A stretch of 12,721 nucleotides of DNA, from NCBI GenBank assembly GCA_030374735.1, contig JASCIV010000761.1, positions 1 to 12,721 on the forward strand, in the 5' to 3' direction. Below the pieces are notes generated by a model, which worked only from the letters and a program-made list of their open reading frames with translations, ran no database searches and was not told the origin of the DNA. Shown one piece after another: positions 7,801-12,721 of this stretch. The position numbers and the translations under genes were made by a program. The stretch is from Gracilaria caudata (taxonomy: Eukaryota > Rhodophyta > Florideophyceae > Gracilariales > Gracilariaceae). Each line of letters begins with the position of its first letter. Position 1 is the first letter of the stretch.

Positions 7801-7836
<36 letters not shown>

Positions 7837-8332
7837 GCGCGCGCCGATGCAGCGCGGCCAGCTTGTGGCGATCGGCGGCGCGCGGCACGAACAGCGTGGC
7901 GCGGAGCGCGAGCAGCGCGGCGGCGTGCAGCACCGCCAGCGCGTGGTTGCCCGTGGAGGCGGCCACCACGTGGCGCGCGCCCCGCGCGGCGTGCTGGTGC
8001 ATGCAGTTGAGCGCGCCGCGCACCTTGAACGAGTTGGTGGCCTGCTCGCTCTCCAGCTTCACGAACACGGCGTCGCCGAGCGAGAGCGCGTGCAACATGG
8101 GCGTGACGTGCACGGCGGACGCGTTGCGGCTGCGGTACGTGTGTAACACGCGGTTGGCGGCGAGCGTGAGCTCGCAGAAGTGGCGCGCGCAGCTGGGCGC
8201 GTCGTTCCAGGATGGCGTGGTGGTGAACGGAGCGGCGGAGGGCGCGTGCTCGTTGCGGTGCTCGTGCTGCGGGTGGCGAGTGGCGGATACGCGGAACACG
8301 CCGGGCGGCGGCAAGTGGTGCGCCATTGTCAT
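7124..8332 (-). CDS. PLP fold-type II enzyme: threonine dehydratase / serine racemase-like
   Basis: A 402-aa single-domain PLP enzyme. After a His/Pro-rich N-terminal extension of about 60 residues, the fold-type II motifs appear in order. SFKVRGALN carries the Schiff-base Lys103. STGNHALAV (about 125-133) matches the S/TGNH loop, AGQGTIGVEI is the conserved middle block, GGGGLIAG (254-261) binds the PLP phosphate, and ACGGNVG near the C-terminus contacts the pyridine ring. No ACT-type regulatory domain follows, which fits catabolic threonine/serine dehydratases and serine racemases rather than feedback-inhibited IlvA. A run of 14 glycines (168-181) interrupts the core. Start: ATGs at 8332 and 8326 are both possible, the second with A at -3 and G at +4; the leader just upstream is A-rich. 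A TATA-like TATAAAA on this strand sits at about 8525-8519. Confidence 0.9.
7790..7831 (-). repeat. In-frame GGC/GGT tract encoding 14 glycines
   Basis: Fourteen consecutive Gly codons, mostly GGC with a few GGT at the 3' end. They interrupt the PLP enzyme after RRARA and before AKCEIRVTGDD, where family members have a short helix-strand turn (usually a lone GA). The uniform triplet indicates slippage. Confidence 0.9.
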
Positions 8333-8517
8333 TTTTTTTTTGTGCTCTAGCGCGCGGTTGGGCGCGTGGCGGCGGGTGACGGCGCGACGACGACGGAGAG
8401 CGCGAAGCGCGCGCGCAGCAAGCGTGCGAGGGGCGACGGCGTCATGGCGCGAAACGATCCGCGCGCGCGCGTTTGCGTTGCACGTTTTTGAGAGCGGCGC
8501 TGTTTTTGCGTTGTGGG

Positions 8518-8610
8518 TTTTTATAGGTGGTGCGAGCCCGACGCGCACGCGCGCGTGGAGCGCGCCTCGCTTTTTTGGGCGGGTGGGACACGTCGGACGC
8601 ACTTATTATA
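8518..8610. promoter_or_regulatory. Candidate bidirectional promoter with outward TATA-like boxes
   Basis: On the minus strand TATAAAAA reads 8525 to 8518, pointing toward the PLP enzyme (ATG 8332). On the plus strand TATTATA at 8604-8610 points toward the Alba gene (ATG 8865). Between them lies GC-rich DNA with a GGGCGGG box at about 8577-8584. Start sites would then fall near 8490 (minus) and 8640 (plus). This is inferred from motif placement; no transcript data. Confidence 0.45.
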
Positions 8611-8746
8611 CTTTGCAGCTCTGACGTGTCCGCACGGAAAGCACCGCGCGCTGCTTTTTTTTGACTTTTCCAACCTGCGCCGCCGGCGCGCGCGTTGCAG
8701 CGCGCACGCGCGCACAGCTAAACAAACAGACGCTGCGCTTCTCTGT

Positions 8747-8776
8747 CATCCATCCATCCATCCGTCCATCCAATCC
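8747..8776 (+). repeat. (ATCC)n tetranucleotide microsatellite
   Basis: About seven tandem ATCC-type units with one GTCC variant, lying in the presumed 5' leader of the Alba transcript. Confidence 0.8.
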
Positions 8777-8818
8777 ACCACCACGCGCCAGCGCGCCGCC
8801 TTCACCTCCACACAACAC

Positions 8819-8820
<2 letters not shown>

Positions 8821-8850
<30 letters not shown>
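8821..8850 (+). repeat. (CA)15 dinucleotide microsatellite
   Basis: Fifteen uninterrupted CA units end 14 bp before the Alba start codon, so they probably lie in the 5' UTR. Flanking sequence carries further impure CA/CAA units from about 8808. Confidence 0.9.
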
Positions 8851-8856
<6 letters not shown>

Positions 8857-8864
8857 AAAGCAAA

Positions 8865-9230
8865 ATGGTGCGCCACGACAACGACCACGACCACGACCAC
8901 GACCGCGACGACGACGACGACGACGACAAGCGCCACATCGAGGTGCGCGCGCACGGGCGGCTGCGCCACTACATGAGCTACGCCACGCGCCAGCTGCAGC
9001 AGCCGCGCGTGCAGTACGTGGCGCTGCACGCGCGCGGCGGCGCCATCGCCAAGGCCGTCACGCTCGCCGAGCTGCTCAAGCGCCGCTTCCCCGCGCTGCG
9101 CCACACCGTCGCGCTGCACGCGCTGCGCGCGCCCGCATCCGCATCCGCATCCGCATCCGCATCCGCGCAAATCACGCCGCATGTGCTCATCCGCGTGGAG
9201 AAGCCGCCGTGCGCGCCGTCGTCGTGCTGA
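8865..9230 (+). CDS. Alba-domain nucleic-acid-binding protein (Rpp20/Rpp25-like)
   Basis: A 121-aa protein. Residues about 24-113 match the Alba fold as found in eukaryotic RNase P/MRP subunits Rpp20/Rpp25 and Alba-like RNA-binding proteins. RHIEVRAHGRLRHYMSYATRQL starts the fold, and the highly typical HARGGAIAKAVTLAELLKRR (about 56-75) follows. The C-terminal strand reads HVLIRVEKPP. Expected role: binding structured RNA (or DNA) as a dimer, in nucleus or cytoplasm. Two odd insertions are present: an N-terminal His-Asp and poly-Asp tail (residues 4-21) and an (Ala-Ser)5 stretch (91-100) in a loop before the last strand. Both are encoded by exact tandem repeats. Start: AAAATGG gives A at -3 and G at +4, and the upstream in-frame sequence is microsatellite. 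Convergent with the PMT gene, 23 bp between stops. Confidence 0.85.
   Translation: MVRHDNDHDHDHDRDDDDDDDKRHIEVRAHGRLRHYMSYATRQLQQPRVQYVALHARGGAIAKAVTLAELLKRRFPALRHTVALHALRAPASASASASASAQITPHVLIRVEKPPCAPSSC
9135..9164 (+). repeat. (GCATCC)5 hexanucleotide repeat in the Alba gene
   Basis: Five exact GCATCC copies encode five Ala-Ser dipeptides in the loop before the last Alba strand. Unit identity points to recent slippage. Confidence 0.9.
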
Positions 9231-9253
9231 GAGAAGCGCTTGGCGCCCGCTTT

Positions 9254-10825
9254 TCACGTCCAGCGCGGCATCCACTGCAGCTGTCGGTACTGCGCAATCG
9301 TGGTGGGCGTGCCGTACACCCACGGCGACCAGTGCACAAACGCGCCCAGCGTGCTGCCCATCACCACCACCAGCGCCGCGTAGCGCGCGCGCGTGGGTAA
9401 CAGCTCCACCAGCAGCGCCAGCAGCAACTGCCCATAGCTCAACGCCGGCAGGTAATGGTACAGGAAGTAACAGCGCTGCACAAACATGTACGGCAACACG
9501 TTGAGCACATACCCCGCGCACAGCAGGCGCGCCGCCGCCGCCGCGTGCGCCACGCGTTTTGGAGGCGCCATCAACGCGCCGTACCGCTGCAGCAGCAACA
9601 ACAGCAACAGCGCGCTCGCCACCGCCGCGCTCACCCACAGCGCGCCCGCGGGGTTCTGGATCGCGTACAGCGTGTGCACAAACGGCCGTTGCGCCGAAAA
9701 GTGCTCCGCCTTGTTGATATAAAACAACAACCCACGCGCGTTGAGCGGCCATTCATACCAACGACTCTCCCACGCGTGGCGCGTTCTCACGTTTGCATTC
9801 GCGCGAAACTGGCGCACGTGCAACTCGCGCACCGCGCTCCACACGCTCACGTTGTGCTGCGCGCGGAACGGGAACGACGCATTGCCGCGCAGCGAGTGAC
9901 GAAACGCGTCGGACATGTGCTTTGCAGACGGCGTGCTGAACACCGACACGCGCACGTACAGCCACCACGGCAGCACGTACACGCCCAGCGCGATGGTGGC
10001 GGCGAGCGCGGCGTCCAGCAGCGGCAACGGGCGCGGTAGCAACGCGCCGCCGCCAAACGCACACACCAGCGCCACCAGAAAGGGCGTGACGGCGGCGGTC
10101 CATTTCACCGACAGCGCCAACGCGCCGCTGGTGGCGGTGGCGGCCAGGCTGGCGTAATAGCGCCACGAGCCGTACTCGCGGCGCGCGTAGCGCCACAGTC
10201 GCAGCGCGCTCCACAACGTGAGGTTGAGGTACATGATCAGCTGCGAGTCGAGCAGCACGTAGCGACTCTGCATGAGCAGCAGGTTGTCGCACAACGGCAG
10301 CCACGCCGCCAGCGTGGCGCTCGGCAGCGACAGTTGCATCTCGCGCGCGACCGCAAACATGAGCGGGATGCACGCGGCGCCGAACAGCGCCGACAGCACG
10401 CGGTTGGCCACGTAATCGCGGTTGTAGTACGGCGCACCGATCGCCGGCTCAAACTGCTCATTTGGCTGAAAACGCAACACGCGCGCCAGAAACAGGTGCG
10501 TGAGCTTGCCCAACCACGGGTGGATGTCGAACACAAACTGCTGCGCCAGTTGGTGCCGCAGGAAACGGAAGAAATGGAACTCGTCGAACACCACCACCGG
10601 CGGGTAGTGGATGCGGTACAGACGTGTCACGCACGCGCACAGCGTGAGCAGCAGCAACAGCACGCGCGCGGCGGCGGCGGCGGCGCGCGAGGAAGCTGGC
10701 GCGGCGGCGCGCGGCTTGGCGCGCGTGGCGGCGGCGCTGGGCGGCGCGCGCTCGAGCGAGGTGGGCAGCGCGACGGCGGCGTGCGCGGGCGACGCGTGCG
10801 CGACGCGGCGACGCAGCGAGGACAT
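9254..10825 (-). CDS. PMT-family protein O-mannosyltransferase lacking MIR domains
   Basis: A 523-aa polytopic membrane protein, GT-C fold, PMT (GT39) family: transfers mannose from dolichyl-phosphate-mannose to Ser/Thr of proteins in the ER. An Arg/Ala-rich cytosolic tail (1-53) precedes TM1. The first luminal loop carries the Asp-Glu pair FDE (80-82) and DIHPWLGK (100-107). YYNRDYVANRVLSALFGA and MQSRYVLLD (185-193) are classic PMT blocks, then LSVKWTA at 239-245. The central loop begins HMSDAFRHSLRGN, like eukaryotic PMTs, but passes straight to ESRWYEWPL and the C-terminal four-TM region (GYVLNVLPYMF, FLYHYLPALSYG, HWSPWVYG). No MIR repeats fit in the short loop. Start: ATG 10825 is the first ATG; extension to 10867 would need GTG. 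Length is like MIR-less bacterial PMTs (about 520 aa) rather than fungal or animal ones (about 750 aa or more). Confidence 0.85.
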   Translation of the reverse strand: MSSLRRRVAHASPAHAAVALPTSLERAPPSAAATRAKPRAAAPASSRAAAAAARVLLLLLTLCACVTRLYRIHYPPVVVFDEFHFFRFLRHQLAQQFVFDIHPWLGKLTHLFLARVLRFQPNEQFEPAIGAPYYNRDYVANRVLSALFGAACIPLMFAVAREMQLSLPSATLAAWLPLCDNLLLMQSRYVLLDSQLIMYLNLTLWSALRLWRYARREYGSWRYYASLAATATSGALALSVKWTAAVTPFLVALVCAFGGGALLPRPLPLLDAALAATIALGVYVLPWWLYVRVSVFSTPSAKHMSDAFRHSLRGNASFPFRAQHNVSVWSAVRELHVRQFRANANVRTRHAWESRWYEWPLNARGLLFYINKAEHFSAQRPFVHTLYAIQNPAGALWVSAAVASALLLLLLLQRYGALMAPPKRVAHAAAAARLLCAGYVLNVLPYMFVQRCYFLYHYLPALSYGQLLLALLVELLPTRARYAALVVVMGSTLGAFVHWSPWVYGTPTTIAQYRQLQWMPRWT

Positions 10826-11637
10826 TGATGGGATGACGGCGGCGACGATGTGCAGGTGGCAGCGCACAGGGCTTCACGCGCGGCGATCGGATGCAGCAGG
10901 GCGGGCGAGCGCAACACGCGGAGGATGCGTCGAAACGACGGCGCGCTGCATGTTTGCGGTGGCCGCTTTACGTTGGTGTGTTGTGTGTGTTGTGTTCGCA
11001 GGCGCGAAGGCGGCTCAGCGCAGAGCGCATCGCCGTCGGACCGCCGCCGGCAAACACGCGCGCGCCACCGCCGCGCCCGGCGCGCGCCCGGCGCCGTTGG
11101 CTTGCGCGCGCGCAGAAGGTGACGGTGCTGTTTTGATTTCGAAGCGCATTCATTTTTGCAACCTTCTGCATGGCTGCAAAAGCGCATGCGCTAATTTTGG
11201 CAGTTTTTTGGCGGCGCAGCGAGCGGCATTTCACGCACACACACGCCGCACACGCACGCGGGCGGGTGCGGATTTTTCGGGGGAGGCGGCACGCGTAGTG
11301 CGGGAATGGATGGCGCGCACGTGCGTTCGCGACGTGTTGCGACGCGCTGTGTGCGCGCACGCGCTGCGCTGGCGCGCAGCTTACCTTGGCGCAATTCAGT
11401 TGACGGCCATTGCTGCTTTGTTGCGCTTGCGCGCTTCAAGCCCCTTTTTTGTTTTGTTTTGCTTGCCGTCCATGTTGCGCGCTGCTGCTGCTGCTTTGCG
11501 CACTGTACTGCTTTTGGCACAAGGCGTGGCGGCGGTACAACAACAAACGTGAAAGTTGGGGAGTTGGCGCTGGCGGCGAGCACACGCTGTTGTAGAGAAG
11601 GTTGTCGTTGCATGCTTCTTTTTTTTTGTTGTTTATG

Positions 11638-11680
11638 TTGTTGTTGTTGTTGTTGTTGTTGGTAAAAAAAAAAAGAAAAA
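11638..11680 (+). repeat. (TTG)n followed by an A-rich tract
   Basis: About eight TTG/GTT units (11638-11662) lead directly into an A-rich run broken by single G (about 11664-11682). In the minus orientation this is a T-rich then (CAA)n tract, downstream of the orphan gene. Confidence 0.85.
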
Positions 11681-11800
11681 AAGGTACGAAGGTAGGTAGT
11701 AGATACACAAAGAGGCAGAGCAAGCGGGGCGCGCCGTTGCTCCTCGCGCAAAACCAGAAAAACGCAACAGTAAATCACACACACGCGCGGAAATGAAAGC

Positions 11801-11835
11801 ACAGAGAGAGAGAGACACACACACACACACACACC
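11801..11835 (+). repeat. (GA)n-(CA)n compound microsatellite
   Basis: A run of AG units passes into about eleven AC units with no spacer. It lies about 50 bp beyond the stop codon of the minus-strand orphan gene, so probably in its 3' UTR. Confidence 0.85.
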
Positions 11836-11884
11836 AGAGAACTACTGTTAAGAACACACCAAAATACACACACACAAAGCCGCG

Positions 11885-12406
11885 CTACCACAAGTCGGTA
11901 TCAAACCACAACGAGCGATGCAACAGCTGCAGTTGCAAGCCGCCATACGGCGCGTGCTGCTGATTATGCTGCTCCCCCCACTGCTGCGCGTGTTGCAGCT
12001 GCTGCTGCTGCTGCTCTTCCTCCTCCTCCTCATCATCGCGTTCCGATTCCTCCTCCTCCTCCTCCTCCTCCAGCTCCATCTCACTGTGCACATCAAACAC
12101 TCTCACCATATCACACGGCGCAAACTCAATACTCGGCGTGCGTTCACGTTCCCGTTCTCGCTCGCGCTCGTGTGCGCGTTCCGCCAGCTCGCTGTGCGAC
12201 GGTTGTAACAGTTCCAGTCCCAGCAGATGCAGCCGCTGCTGCACGGAGCAGTGCGAGCGGTTGAGCACGGTGTTTGCCCACGTCTCGTCGTCGCACACCT
12301 CGCGACTGGCCAGTCGCATGAACGGCTGCTCGCCGCCCGCGGAGGCGCTCACGCTTCCCCACGAGAACGACGCCGTTGGCGAGTCGGTCGACCACACGGA
12401 TCCCAT
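11885..12406 (-). CDS. Hypothetical acidic low-complexity protein, possible N-myristoylation
   Basis: A 173-aa protein I do not recognise. It starts MGSVWSTD: Gly2 with Ser6 fits the N-myristoyltransferase pattern (G at 2, S/T at 6), which would tether it to membrane. Residues about 30-70 look like an ordered, partly helical region (ETWANTVLNRSHCSVQQRLHLLGLELL). A strict Glu-Arg dipeptide repeat follows at 80-89, then SIEFAPCDMVRVFDV (92-106), poly-Glu (113-120 and 126-131), poly-Gln (132-136) and a Gln/His-rich tail ending WFDTDLW. The frame is supported by an excellent start context (A at -3, G at +4), by a TATA-like element about 170 bp upstream, and by varied synonymous codons in the Glu-Arg repeat. 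Function unknown. Confidence 0.6.
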   Translation of the reverse strand: MGSVWSTDSPTASFSWGSVSASAGGEQPFMRLASREVCDDETWANTVLNRSHCSVQQRLHLLGLELLQPSHSELAERAHERERERERERTPSIEFAPCDMVRVFDVHSEMELEEEEEEEESERDDEEEEEEQQQQQLQHAQQWGEQHNQQHAPYGGLQLQLLHRSLWFDTDLW

Positions 12407-12721
12407 GTTTGCTTTCGAAAAACGGCACACACACACAACACGCACACACAAATATACACAAATAACGGCGCGTGCTGTTTCTTTTTTCTGCGTGCGGCGG
12501 GGGGCGGAAAAGAGTCGGACGTTGACGGGAAGTTGCGCGTGGCGATGCGGTTTCGCTTGCTTCGGCGCGGATTTGATATATAAAAAAAAAAAGACGGCAC
12601 AAAAGCGGGCACACAGCGTTGCGAAAAAAGACAAAACGCGACGCACGCTTTCTTTCTCACGCGCTTGGTCGATTCGGGCTGCTGACGCGAGCGCGCGGCG
12701 CAGTGCTGAAGGGGGGGGGAG
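12407..12721 (-). promoter_or_regulatory. Leader and TATA-containing promoter of the orphan gene
   Basis: A TATATA core at 12577-12582 reads as TATATATC on the minus strand, about 170 bp upstream of the orphan gene's ATG, leaving a leader of about 140 bp. CA-rich units lie at about 12426-12462 inside that leader. On the plus strand the same core is followed by twelve or more A residues (TATATAAA), so it could also serve a rightward gene beyond the window. Nothing coding is recognisable to the right of it. Confidence 0.4.

Larger units (their letters stand above)
10826..11884. other. Repeat-rich non-coding region between two minus-strand genes
   Basis: About 1.06 kb should hold the PMT promoter and leader (right to left) and the 3' UTR of the acidic orphan gene. 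No domain-bearing reading frame is visible. The candidate minus-strand frame at 11191-11832 is a translation of CA, TTG and homopolymer repeats. A donor-like AAG/GTAAGC reads on the minus strand with its G at 11384; it could mark an intron in the PMT 5' UTR, but I cannot pair it with a convincing acceptor. Base composition is less GC-rich from about 11130 onward. Confidence 0.4.

Noticed and set aside
6470..8146. 558-codon plus-strand open frame across the DoxX and PLP-enzyme genes
   Set aside because: It is out of frame with DoxX and antisense to the PLP enzyme. The translation is Arg/Ala/His low complexity with no domain, whereas the overlapping frames carry complete motifs.
11191..11832. 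213-codon minus-strand frame with poly-Gln
   Set aside because: Most of it is a direct translation of CA, TTG and A/T repeats, and it has no ATG in a supported context or any domain.
1..12721. tRNA, rRNA, spliceosomal RNA, CRISPR or transposon
   Set aside because: I looked for T-loop-like GTTCGA/GTTCAA patterns, snRNA core sequences, spaced direct repeats, terminal inverted repeats and transposase motifs and found none.

Overview
The window reads as GC-rich, gene-dense nuclear DNA from a single-celled or otherwise compact eukaryote. The proteins are eukaryotic: a Ubp6/USP14 deubiquitinase, a DDT/WHIM chromatin protein, an Rpp20/Rpp25-like Alba protein and a PMT-family O-mannosyltransferase. 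Several starts sit in Kozak-like contexts, one gene has a clear GT-AG intron, there are TATA-like elements, and there are no operons or Shine-Dalgarno sites. Genes are almost intronless and strongly GC3-biased, and they carry many in-frame triplet expansions. A PAP2 enzyme resembling the plastid LPP-epsilon type, with an Ala/Arg/Ser-rich N-terminus, fits an algal or plastid-related lineage. A PMT protein argues against land plants. I cannot name the species.

Layout. 1-989: non-coding, regulatory-looking DNA (CCAAT, CRE, GC boxes, G-box). 990-1958 (+): DDT/WHIM protein. 2154-3575 (+): Ubp6/USP14. 3630-4571 (-): rhodanese-methyltransferase fusion, tail-to-tail with USP14. 4572-5497: divergent intergenic stretch with lower GC. 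5498-6347 (+): PAP2 phosphatase with one intron. 6528-7091 (+): DoxX-like membrane protein. 7124-8332 (-): threonine dehydratase/serine racemase-like PLP enzyme, tail-to-tail with DoxX. 8333-8864: divergent promoter with two outward TATA-like boxes and microsatellites. 8865-9230 (+): Alba protein. 9254-10825 (-): PMT-like mannosyltransferase lacking MIR domains, tail-to-tail with Alba. 10826-11884: about 1 kb of repeat-rich non-coding DNA. 11885-12406 (-): low-complexity orphan protein with a possible N-myristoylation signal. 12407-12721: its leader and promoter.

The nine genes do not form one pathway. They are housekeeping-type functions: chromatin, proteasome-associated deubiquitination, lipid phosphate metabolism, amino-acid metabolism, RNA binding and ER glycosylation. 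I see no mobile element, CRISPR array, tRNA, rRNA, toxin or viral gene, and no coherent new multi-gene system. The points most worth following are the MIR-less PMT, the rhodanese domain that has lost its catalytic cysteine, the 14-glycine insertion in a catalytic fold, the orphan acidic protein, the very short convergent intergenic spacers, and the compositional boundary inside the USP14 gene.
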